Source of the DNA: Annulohypoxylon bovei var. microspora
Taxonomy: Eukaryota > Ascomycota > Sordariomycetes > Xylariales > Hypoxylaceae
DNA length: 19,552 bases
Direction of reading: 5' to 3'
Assembly: GCA_022836615.1 (NCBI GenBank)
Contig: MU405482.1
Location: forward strand, 1 to 19,552
Shown here: positions 9,526 to 18,900 of the stretch, piece after piece
Layout of the letters: every line of letters starts with the position of its first letter
Numbering within the stretch: the first letter of the stretch is position 1
Notes under the pieces: generated by a model
The model's database searches: none
The model's input: the letters and a program-made list of their open reading frames with translations, nothing else
Told to the model about the DNA's origin: nothing
Program-made: the position numbers and the translations under genes

Positions 9526-12060
9526 TTAAAGGTTTTATTAATATATAATATTAATTTCGATGTAATTAATAATGTTTATTTTTAATTAAAAAAGTTAATA
9601 TAAAACTTTATTTTTATATGTAATTTTACGCACCGTATATTTTACATTTAATTTAATTAATATTTAATTTAAAGTTTTAAATTTAAAATTACGAGGTTAT
9701 AAATAAATTATATTAATTATTATTTTTAAATTTTTTATTATTAATTATTTTTATAAATATTTATATAATTTTTAATTTTATTATTTTATTACTTTTAAAT
9801 TTACCATATAATAATAAAATTAACGGCAATAAAATAAATTTATATGAAACGGATTTAAAAAAGTTTTTTTTTTAACGATCCATTTAAAAATGTTTTATTT
9901 TATAATTAATACTAATCCCGTTTCGACGATTTTTTCTTTATTTTATTACCGAATTTTTACACGAACTTTAATGTTATTTATTATTAAAAAATAATTATTT
10001 ATAATAAATACATTAATAATAATCGTATATATTATATTATAAATATATAAAATATTTTTATTATAAATGAAATAATTATTAAATTAAATTATTTAAACGG
10101 AACGCCTTTTATATAAAATTATTAATAATTAAATTTAAATGAAATTTAAGTTTTTATTTTAATTATTTTATATTTACGAACGTTAAGTATAAAAGTTTTT
10201 ATTATTTTATTTTAAAATAAAATAAATATATATTTAAAATTTATTTAATTTCGCGATTAATGTGTGTTATAAATTAAAAGGTACGATATATTAATTTAAA
10301 CTTATATTATTAATGTTATTTTTAATATAACTTAATTATATTTAACCTTTAAAATGAAATTATCGGTAAAAAATTAAACTTAAGATTTATTAAATAAATT
10401 AAATTACTTGTTTTATTTATTAAGGTTTAATTTTACCGGGCCTTTATACGTTATTTTTAATTTTAATTTTTTATATAATTAACGTGTTATGTAAATTAAA
10501 TATAATATTTTATTTAAAGAATATAATGGCGATTTATTATTTATATATAATAATATATATAAATTTAATATTATTATTTAAAATAAGAAGTTTATAACAT
10601 TAATTAATTAAAAAATAATAAGTTTTTTTAAGTTAAAATATATTAAAAAGGTTTATTATATTTATAAAAGTTTAAATAAAAAAAATTTACATTTTTATAA
10701 TTTTTCCATAAAACGAATTACCGATTTAATATTTTAACATGATTTATATAAAAGTTTATAAGGTTTTTATAATTATTTAATATATTATGTGGTATTTTTT
10801 ATTTTATTAATATTTTTATTTGATTTTTATACGATATTAATATATATATATTAATTAAATCTTTAATTTAATTTATAATAATTCATTATAATTTTATTTA
10901 AATATATTAATTATTTAATATTTTATTTTATTTATTTTAATAATTAAAGGTTCATTTAATAATATAAATCGATTAAAATAAAAAAATAAAAGCCTTCGAA
11001 ATTAATTACTTTAAATAATTATATGTATATAATTATAAAATTTACTTTTTTTTAATAACCTTTTTAATTAATTAAATTTAAAAATGTTTTTTATAATATT
11101 TTACTTTAAGCTTTATATTTTATTATAATAAATATTAATATTAATATGTAATTTATTTACATAAATGACCGTAAATTATAATATAACGTAATATGTTTTA
11201 AAAATAATAATAAAAAAATTTTATTTAAACCGTTTAATTTAATATTTATTATTATTTTAAATAAAATGAAAATTATTAATAATGGTTTAATAATTAATAT
11301 AATATTATTATTTAATATATATATAAATGAATTTAAATTAAAAATAAAATTTTATACGATATATTTCATTTCATTTATTATTTTTAATATTTAATGGTTA
11401 TTTTTTATAATAATTAATAACATGTTTTTTATAAAATATAAATATATTAAAACTTTAAGTAATAAATTATTTATTATTTAATACGTTTTATTAATTATAA
11501 TGATTTTATGTAAAATCTTTGGTTTATAATTTAAAAGGAAAATATATACTTTTTAATGTTTTTTTAATTAATATAATTATGGTTTAAAAATTAATTATAT
11601 ATTACATTAAGTTTTATAATGTAATTATTTTTATTTTTTATTTAAAATAATATTTATTAAATGTATTTATTTTATATTTAAAATAATAATATTATTATTT
11701 ATTTATTAACCATTTTTTAAATGTTAAAATATAATGGCGAAAATTAAAAGTAATATTAAATTTATAATATAAGTCGGTTAAATTTATAATATTAGCCACG
11801 AATATTATTTAATACCTTTAATAATCGTTATTAAACCTTTATATAATTCGTTTTTTATTTTTTTATATAATATATTTATATATACCTCATTTTAATATAC
11901 ATTAATTTATTACCATCGCTTTACGAAGTTATTTTATTTTATTACTTTCGTAATGTATTATTTATTTTTATTTACCATTTTATTTATTTTTCATTTTTTT
12001 TAATTAAAGTTATATTATTTTTATTTATTAAAATATTATATTTATATTTTTTTATATTAA
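9526..12060. other. Decayed AT-rich DNA between the left repeat copy and the MULE gene
   Basis: No recognisable gene except the unidentified remnant listed at 10384-10857. Part of this stretch is probably the 5' non-coding end of the Mutator-like element whose transposase starts near 12061, but no terminal inverted repeat of that element could be found. CpG words survive locally, for example around 9840-9970. Confidence 0.5.
10384..10857 (+). pseudogene. Possible decayed coding segment, unidentified
   Basis: Frame 1 runs 158 codons with six TAA and no TAG or TGA. In sequence this AT-rich about 15 stops would be expected. Readable landmarks include Asn-Phe-Thr-Gly-Pro-Leu-Tyr (about 10426-10449) and Tyr-Asn-Gly-Asp-Leu-Leu (about 10522-10539), then a Lys/Tyr/Ile-rich stretch and a hydrophobic end near 10780-10840. 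Further upstream, to about 10261, the same frame is open at lower quality. It shares frame 1 with the MULE transposase 1.2 kb downstream, which may be coincidence. It could be a second gene of the same element or another transposon remnant. I do not recognise the family. Confidence 0.35.
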
Positions 12061-13520
12061 GATTTTATTATAGCGGATCCTTTTATTTTTTAAGAAAATG
12101 ATTTTATAACGGGTATAATTTTTAATCCCCCGGAAAAAGGTTTTTAAAAAAAGCCTTTTTCCGAATTTATAAAACCTTTATTAAAATTATTATAAAAATA
12201 TATTAAAGCAAATAATTATAATATCGTTTAATTTAATGTTAATAATTATAAAAATGGTAAACTTAAATATTATATTATCCGTTATTATTAAAATAATATT
12301 TAATTTTTAAAAATAAAAATTATAAATAAATCTCGATATTTAAAAAAAGTTAATTATATATGGCGTGGTTTTATGAAATGTACGAATCGAAATAATAATT
12401 AAGTTTTTAATTTTAATAAATTATATAATAAATATATATATTATATAAACGTTTAAACCTTTTATAATAAACTTTTTCATCGGAAGTTTAAAAATAAATA
12501 TTAACGTTACGTTAAAGGTTTATATAAAATTAAAGCTCGAATTATATAAATCTTTAAATCCTTTAAAATTATTTTTTTAAACATTATAATTAACGGAAAA
12601 AATATTTAAAATTATATTATAAAAATCCGACTCGAAAAGTTCGACGGCTTTATATTAACGTAAGTTTTATTAAAAACACTTCGTAATAATTAAATAATTT
12701 TAAAAGATTATTATGCTTTTTATGAAATAAAAAATAATAATTTTAATCGCGTTAAATATGTTTTTTAATGTTTTATAAAAAGCTTAAAAATGTTTAAAAA
12801 ATATCTTTACGTCATTAATTTCGATTATACGTATAACACGAATAAATTTTAAATGCCGTTTTTTAATATTATTAATATTATTAATACGGGCTTTATTTTT
12901 AACGTTAATTTTATAATTTTAATTAATAAATTATAAAAAAGCTTCGATTAAATTATTTTTAAATTTAAAACCATATTAAAAAAGCAAAAAATATTATATT
13001 TAATTATTATTATATTTAATTTTAATAAATAAATAAAATTAAGTTTTATAAAAATTTTACAAAAATTTTAATAATAAATGTATATATTTTACGTTAATAA
13101 AAATATTATTTTTTAACGAACGAAAAAATGGCAGCCCGTTATTAAAAATAATAATAATAATAATAATAAACCTTAAGAAATTAATAAAGAAATAATAATT
13201 TATGTTAAAATAAACGATTTATAATTTAATAACGAAAAAATAATTATTTTAAATTAATTAAATCGATTCGAATTACGATATATAAATAATTACGTACGAA
13301 AAAATATTAAAATTATTAAAGTTATTTCTTTTAAAATCCTTTATATTTATATTAACTTTTTATTATTATAAGTTTATATAATATATTCGTAAACGGAAAT
13401 TAAGTTTAATGCCGCGTGGTTTTACATGAATAATAAGTTCGGCAAAAATTAAAAGCCGTTAATTAATTATTTTAAATTAAATTACATTTTTTTTTTAAAA
13501 ATAATAAGTTAATTATTATA
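12061..13520 (+). pseudogene. Mutator-like (MULE) transposase, 5' half, RIP-degraded
   Basis: A MULE transposase cuts and pastes its element by DDE chemistry. About 485 codons align in frame 1 with no frame change. The N-terminal part (12121-12480) resembles the FAR1/WRKY-GCM1-type zinc-binding region of these proteins, with a Trp-Arg-Gly...Lys-Cys-Thr segment (Cys at 12379-12381). A basic linker follows. The first catalytic motif Asp-x-Thr-Tyr-x-Thr-Asn lies at 12823-12843 with its Asp intact, followed by Met-Pro-x-x-Asn-Ile. The second acidic position (13018-13020), now Asn, is 65 codons downstream, as in the family. A Cys-x-x-His motif at 13081-13092 now reads Tyr-x-x-Tyr. A Phe-x-Ala-Ala-Trp motif lies at 13405-13419. 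All in-frame stops are TAA. The start is uncertain because no ATG survives. The frame is broken at about 13520 by inserted repeat DNA. Confidence 0.85.
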
Positions 13521-13530
13521 TTTAAAATTT

Positions 13531-13691
13531 TTGGGGTTTTTTTTTTCTTTTACCCGGTACGGCCTTTCACAATGTCCGGGAAAACGCGACCTTCGCAAGC
13601 TCCGGGGCGTTTTTGCCCTCCCAAAGTTACGGGGACCGGGAAAAAGAAAAAAAAGACCTTAAAAATTTTTCTTCGCAGAAAGTTGTTGGTT
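13531..13691 (+). repeat. GC-rich head of the repeat unit
   Basis: A compact non-repetitive block with polypyrimidine and polypurine runs and the words TACCCGGTACGG, GTCCGGGAAAACGCG and CCGGGGCG. It is the part best conserved in the inverted copy at 9360-9525 and probably marks one end of the repeat unit. The two small overlapping reading frames here look like products of G-rich composition, not genes. Confidence 0.8.
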
Positions 13692-13787
13692 GGGGAAAAC
13701 GGGGGAGAAAAGGGGTGGACAACGGGGTGGAAAACGGGGTGGAAAAAAGGTAGGAAAAGGGGTGGGAAACGGGGTGGGAAAAGGGGG
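13692..13787 (+). repeat. G-rich 12-bp minisatellite
   Basis: About eight tandem units of 9-12 bases with consensus GGGGTGGRAAAC. The units start near 13692, 13701, 13712, 13724, 13736, 13748, 13759 and 13771. Guanine lies almost wholly on the plus strand, in runs of four or five separated by 7-8 bases, so a G-quadruplex is conceivable though the loops are long. The C-rich mirror is at 9255-9350. Confidence 0.9.
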
Positions 13788-13839
13788 CAATAAGGTGGAA
13801 AAAAAGACAGAATCCGTCCGGAGGACATCACCATTCATC

Positions 13840-14395
13840 TAATTGACTGATTGATTGACTGACTGATTGATTGACTTACTGACTGGTTGAAACCCTGGTT
13901 GAAAAGCTGGTTTAAAAACTGGTTGAAAAGCTGGTCCAAAAGCTGGTTGAAAAACTGGTTGACTTATTGATTAATTGATTGATTGGTTAATTGGTCAAAT
14001 GGTCAAATAGATGACTAAACACCTGACTGAATACCTGACTGACTTACTGACTGGTTGACTGGTTAAATACCTGGTCAACTGACTGACTGACTGATTGATT
14101 GCCTGCCTGGTTGATTCAACAACTGGTTGAACAACTGACTGACTTATTGACTGACTTACTTACTGATTAAATAACAGGTCAATTAGTCAATTGGTCAAAT
14201 AGATGACTAAACACCTGACTGGGTTATTGACAGGTTGATTGGTTGACTGGTTGAATACCTGATCAATTAATTGATTGACTGGTTGAAACCTTGGTTTAAA
14301 AGCTGGTTAATTCAACAACTGGTTAAACAACTGATTGACTTATTTATTGACTTATTAACTGACTGATTAAACAACAAGTTGAATAATGTATTAAC
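13840..14395 (+). repeat. TGAC/TGAT/TGGT tandem array with higher-order period near 195 bp
   Basis: The array is built from four-base words TGAC, TGAT, TGGT and relatives. Above this lies a longer period. The 28-base segment beginning GGTCAAATAGATGAC is identical at 14001-14028 and 14193-14220 (192 bp apart). A segment beginning CTGGTTGATTCAACAACTGG at 14106 recurs, slightly changed, at 14303 (197 bp). The word GACTGGTTGAAACC at 13881 recurs at 14277 (396 bp, twice the period). CpA and TpG sites are intact, so the array has escaped RIP. Confidence 0.9.
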
Positions 14396-14399
14396 TTAT

Positions 14400-14460
14400 T
14401 AGCAAAAAGAACACATTCCCATATGGGGGGCTTTTACCGCCCCTTAAACCCTTGGATCTT
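14400..14460. other. Non-repetitive un-RIPed patch next to the array
   Basis: The sequence contains CCCATATGGGGGG and CCGCCCC and keeps CpA sites. It has no counterpart beside the inverted copy, whose homology ends around 14352 in these coordinates. It holds no coding signal. Confidence 0.55.
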
Positions 14461-14532
14461 AACCTTAATTTTAACCTTACTTTTAATTTTAATTTTATCT
14501 TTACCTTTAACCTTAACTTAACCATTAACCTT
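14461..14532 (+). repeat. Degenerate hexamer array (AACCTT type)
   Basis: Twelve consecutive six-base units in register: AACCTT four times, AATTTT three times, and single-step variants such as ACCTTT, ACTTTT, ATCTTT, AACTTA and ACCATT. The plus strand holds no G in these units. One C-to-T change separates AACCTT from AACCCT, the C-rich strand of the TTAGGG telomere repeat common in filamentous fungi. A degenerate interstitial telomere tract is possible but not shown. Confidence 0.75.
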
Positions 14533-14845
14533 ACATAGTTTTAAAGGCTTATATGGTTTTAAAAACTTAATTTTTAACTTAAGTTAATTTATTTTTATAT
14601 AATTAAATAAAGTGGGTAATTAATTAACCTTTAAAAAAGTAACCTTTACGTGTGAAAAGTGGTGGTTTAAAAGTGGTTTAATATGTAATTTAAAAAGTGA
14701 TTAATTAAAAAAATAACTTAAAAAAGTTATTAAATGGGTGGGTAATTAAAAGGTAGGTTTAAAAAAAAAATGTATTTAATTAAAGGTGTGGATAAATTTA
14801 ATTAATTAAAAACGTTACGTTTAAATTAATTAAGCTTAAAAAAGT

Positions 14846-14913
14846 TTATTAATTATTTATTAATTATTTATTAATTACTTTATTAATTATTTATTAATTA
14901 CCTTATTAATTAC
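14846..14913 (+). repeat. 11-12 bp AT-rich tandem repeat
   Basis: Six units of TTATTAATTAT, or TTATTAATTAC with one extra base in some copies, start at 14846, 14857, 14868, 14879, 14891 and 14902. It lies close to the right edge of the insertion. It could be an RIP-converted form of a TGATTGTT-type repeat or an ordinary AT-rich satellite. Confidence 0.8.
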
Positions 14914-14966
14914 TTAATTAATAATTAATAATTTATAAATTATAATAAAAGTTTAAACATAATAAT

Positions 14967-15900
14967 ATTTTTTAAATAAATAAATATCGTAATTATAAAG
15001 TTCGAACCATTTCATTAATTAAATTTAATAATAATAATATTAAAAAAAATTTCGAAATAAAAAGCCGAATTAATTTATTACGTTTATACGATATTTTAAA
15101 ACGTATAATATTAAAATAATGTTTTAATTTTAATAAATAAACGGTATAAAAAACAATTAAAATTCATTAATATAAGCTCGGAATTAAATGAATTAATAAT
15201 ATTTTATTAATTTATATAAAAAAAACTTTTAATTTAATATTACCATAATATTAAATTATTAATAATTATTTACCATTAAAAATTAATTTTATTTTTTAAA
15301 TAATATTATTTTATTATTATTTTATTTAAAATTAATATAAATTATTTTATTATTATATAATATTTAATAAAATTAAATTAATTAACGAATTATCGAACAT
15401 AAAAAAAATTTCATGCAACGAAATTAACTTTTAATAAAAAACAAAGTAAAATTTAATAAATTAATATTTTTATATAAATATGCATTTATTATTAATAATT
15501 ATTTAATTTAATAAAAAACTTTTTTTAAAAATGAAATCATTACGTGTTATTAAACCTTATAATAAACTTATTAATGGTTTTTAAATTTTATTAACGGTTT
15601 TATTAAATGAAATTATAAAAATGCACCGGCGACGTAAATTAAGTTTTTTATTACATTATTTTTTATTATAACGAAATTCCTTTTAATAGGAATTAATAAA
15701 TAATGGCTTTAAAAATAATATATTAATTTTTAATTAACCCATTTAATAATACGTTTAATTAATAAAAAAAAAGAAAAATAAACCCCGTAAAAACTTAAAA
15801 ACGGATGCGTTAAAATTATTAATAAAAAAACCTCGTGGTAAGTTTTTTAAAACTTTATAACCGAAAAAACCTCGTGGGAAATTACTTAAAAATCTTTAAT
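14967..15900 (+). pseudogene. Mutator-like (MULE) transposase, 3' half with AT-hooks, RIP-degraded
   Basis: Frame 3 continues the protein that breaks off at 13520. A Trp codon (now TAA, 14973-14975) is followed by Asn-Lys-Tyr-Arg-Asn-Tyr. The Arg-Thr-x-Ser-x-x-Glu-Ser motif at 15003-15026 carries the third catalytic position, now Lys (AAA, 15021-15023). An Asn/Ile/Lys stretch and Leu-Leu-x-x-Tyr-Asp follow, as in the region after the catalytic Glu of MULE transposases. Near the end, two Pro-Arg-Gly-Lys/Arg motifs preceded by Lys (15831-15842 and 15870-15881) look like AT-hooks of the Arg-Pro-Arg-Gly-Arg-Pro type with RIP changes. AT-hooks bind the DNA minor groove. Together the two halves give about 800 codons, a normal MULE length. 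The exact end is uncertain by about 100 bp. Confidence 0.72.
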
Positions 15901-18900
15901 TAACAATTAACGAATAAATTAATTTAATTTTATTAATATACGAAATAAAAATATAAGAAAATTCTTTATAAATAAAAAGTTTAATTAAAAAATAATAAAT
16001 AATTAAACGATTTTAATTTACTTGTAAATTAAATTTAAAACCTTAAAAAGGTAATGTGTTACGGTTAATTAATTTAAATAACTTATTTAATAATACCGTG
16101 GAAATTATTAAAAAAGTAAAGGTTAAAAAAAAAAATACGAAAAATAACGTCGTGAAATGAATTACGAATAACACGTGGAAAAAAAAAATATTTTAAAAGT
16201 TAATGGTATATAAGTATTTATTAACGAATTAAATTACTTAACGTATATAAATAATTAATGTGGTTATATTAATTTAAAACCTACATTAATATATAATTAT
16301 AAAACATATAAATTAAAATTATATTACTTTAATATAAATTAAATATTTTTAAATGTATTTATTAATTTTTATATTTTAAAAAAATAATTAATTTTATAAA
16401 AATATAAAAAATTATATTTATTTTTATTATAATAAAATCCGGTATAAAGTTATTAATATAATCGTTATTAACGATATTAATAATAAATAATAATAATTTA
16501 AAAGTTAAATTTTAATATAATTTATTAAAACGTTTTAATTTCCGTTTTTTATAAAGATTTATTATTTTAATAATATTACATTTAATAATACCCTTTTTTT
16601 TAAAAAAAGGCGTTTTTAATTAATTAAAAACCTTATTAATAAGTTATATAATTATTAAAAGATAATATAAAATGGTTTTATAACTTTAATTCGAATAACT
16701 TTTTTTTTACGATATATATTTTAATATAATTTAATATTTTAAAAACCTTTAATTTAACGATTTTAATAATTTAAATTTTAATAAATTACATTTAATAAAT
16801 CGTTTTTAATAAATTATTAAATCGTAGCTTTTAATATTATTATTTTAAACCGATCGCACGTGATACCCCCGAAAAGTTTTAACACTTTTTATACCTTTTA
16901 TAATTTATAATATAATTATATTAATATTTATTTATACATAATGTAACTTAATTCATTTAATTAAAATTTAAAATAACTTTTAAATAAATTTAATTATTTT
17001 AAAATTAAATGGCTTTTAAAAAAGTTATTTAAATGTAAACATAAAATATTATACGATTTAATCCCACGGGGATTAATATAATAAAATACATATAAATTTA
17101 TATGTGTATTAAAGTACTTTTATATTTAATTTATGTTTATTAATAAAAATTTTAATTAATTAAAAAAGTTAATTCCGTTTTAATAAAAATATTATTAAAT
17201 GTAATATTATTAAAATAATAAATCTTTTTTTATAAAATTTTTTATTAATGTTATTTTTAAATTTTAATTCGTTTAAATATTTTTCATTAAAAAAGTATAT
17301 TACTTGCTTTTTAAAAATAAAATAATACCGACGCTTATTATTATTACGAGTAAATATGGATCGCTTTTTGCTCCGGGAATTAAATTAATTTTCCTTTTTA
17401 AGAAAACGAACTTAAAAAAATAATCGAATAAAATTAATAATTAACTTTAAAGTTTCGTCCGGTTTCTTTAATTAACGGACGAAAATTTTAATAAATTTAC
17501 GTTTAAATTCGAAGATTCGTAACGTTATGTTATTTAATAAAAATTAAGCGAAACGTGCGAAAAAAAATTTACGTTTAATATTATAAAATGGTTAATATAT
17601 GCGGTTATGGTATAAAGCTTTTTATTTAAAAAAATATTAAAGTTATAAATAAAATACGTGAATTATTAATTCGTATTTACTTTTTTATCGTTTAAAAATA
17701 ATAATAAATTTTTTAAAATTAAATATTTTATAAATATTAAAGCGAAAAAATATAATATTATTTATTTTATTTATTTTAAAGAAAATTATTAAATTAAACG
17801 AGTATTAATTTATTTTATTATTAATAAATTAAAAGTTTTTAACTTTAAGAATTATATATGTTTATTTAACGATGTAATAGGTTTACGAAATTCGATAATT
17901 TTTATTACGAATATAAGTAATTTTACGGGACGACTTCGATAATATACGTCGTTTAAATAATGAAATAAAATGAATATTAATTAAAGCTTATAAAAAGAAT
18001 AAATGACCGTGAAAAAATATTTAATAATTAAAGTTAACGATAATAAAATAAAGCTTTATAATATATTAATATTAAAAAATTAATTTTCGATATTATTTAA
18101 TTTATTATTAAAATTTAATTAAATATAAAAGTAATACGTTTTCCCACGAAAAATCCCGTTAATAAAGCGCGTAATTATTAATGCGGTAAAATTAAAAAAT
18201 GTAATTAAATAAATATATAACGTATTTTTAATAATGTGGGTTCCATTAATTATATTTTTATTTCGTAATTAAACATTATTAATTATAATGTAATAAACGT
18301 AATATATTAAATCGTAATTAATATTATTATTATTTAAAACAAAGAAACGTAATAACGTTTTATAAAAATCGGGGTAAATAAAATGATAAATATTAACGTT
18401 GGAAAAAAAAACGTTATTTAAAAGGTTTATAAAAATCGATATAAACGGTTTAAATGCTTGTTTTAACTTTATATCGAATGAAATTAAATCATCGATTATA
18501 ATGAAAATAATGATTTAATTATAAGAAATTATAATGTGAAATTAAAATTAAAGTTAATTTAAAATAAAAAATTAATAACTTCGAAATGAATTTAATTAAT
18601 TAAAACGTATAAAAATTAAAAGGATTTATATACGAGTATAATATTATGTAAAGGTTAAATAATTTACGTGGTAAAGCATTAAAAATATTTTAAATTATAT
18701 GGAAATTTAAGTGCGAAAAAAAGTACCTTTAATGCGTGGGTACGCGAAGGTAATTAATATTACAAATTTAACCGATTTATATTATAAATTTAATGTTATT
18801 TAAAATTAAATTAATAATTTTTATTTATTAATTTAAAATTATTATATTTATAAATTTTAAAAAAAATTAATACCTTAAATAATATTTATTATTTTTAACC

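Larger units (their letters stand above)
13524..14950. mobile_element. Repeat-rich insertion splitting the MULE transposase, largely free of RIP
   Basis: Transposase coding resemblance stops near 13520 and resumes near 14967, so about 1.4 kb of foreign sequence lies between. The left edge is fixed by the end of homology with the inverted copy at 8757-9525. From about 13531 to 14450 the DNA has abundant CpA and TpG and much higher G+C than anywhere else in the window. After about 14550 it becomes AT-rich again. Internally it is a mosaic: a GC-rich head, a 12-bp minisatellite, a TGAC/TGAT array, a unique patch (14400-14460), a hexamer array and an 11-bp array. No transposase gene is present. 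A non-autonomous repeat element or transposed repeat block is likely. The right edge is uncertain by a few tens of bases. Confidence 0.72.

Noticed and set aside
7850..11020. Similarity between about 7858-7888 and 10990-11020 (AAAGCCTTCG followed by AT-rich sequence) as paired LTRs
   Set aside because: Only a ten-base G+C-containing word is shared, and the flanks do not align beyond what AT-rich sequence gives by chance.
13572..13793. 73-codon open frame on the plus strand, rich in Lys and Gly
   Set aside because: It overlaps the previous frame on the other strand and its second half is the repeating Gly-Trp-Lys pattern of the 12-bp minisatellite. No promoter, domain or conservation supports it.
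13550..13834. 94-codon open frame on the minus strand, rich in Phe and Pro
   Set aside because: It is a translation of the C-rich minisatellite strand plus polypyrimidine runs. The region is open simply because it is GC-rich and un-RIPed. It shows no domain, and the counterpart copy at 9216-9525 gives no sign of selection on this frame.
8757..14352. The inverted repeats as long terminal inverted repeats of the MULE
   Set aside because: Attractive at first, since the transposase lies between them. But the transposase continues beyond the right arm (14967-15900) with its third catalytic position and AT-hooks, so the right arm sits inside the gene and cannot be its terminus.
13515..14970. A target-site duplication around the insertion (ATTATATTT at 13515 against ATAATATTT at 14962)
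   Set aside because: Eight of nine bases match, but in sequence this AT-rich such matches are common. The position also does not restore the reading frame, so no duplication is claimed.
18150..18215. A CCHC zinc-knuckle (gag) around TGCGGTAAAATT
   Set aside because: The spacing of Cys and possible His codons does not fit Cys-x2-Cys-x4-His-x4-Cys in any frame, even allowing RIP changes.
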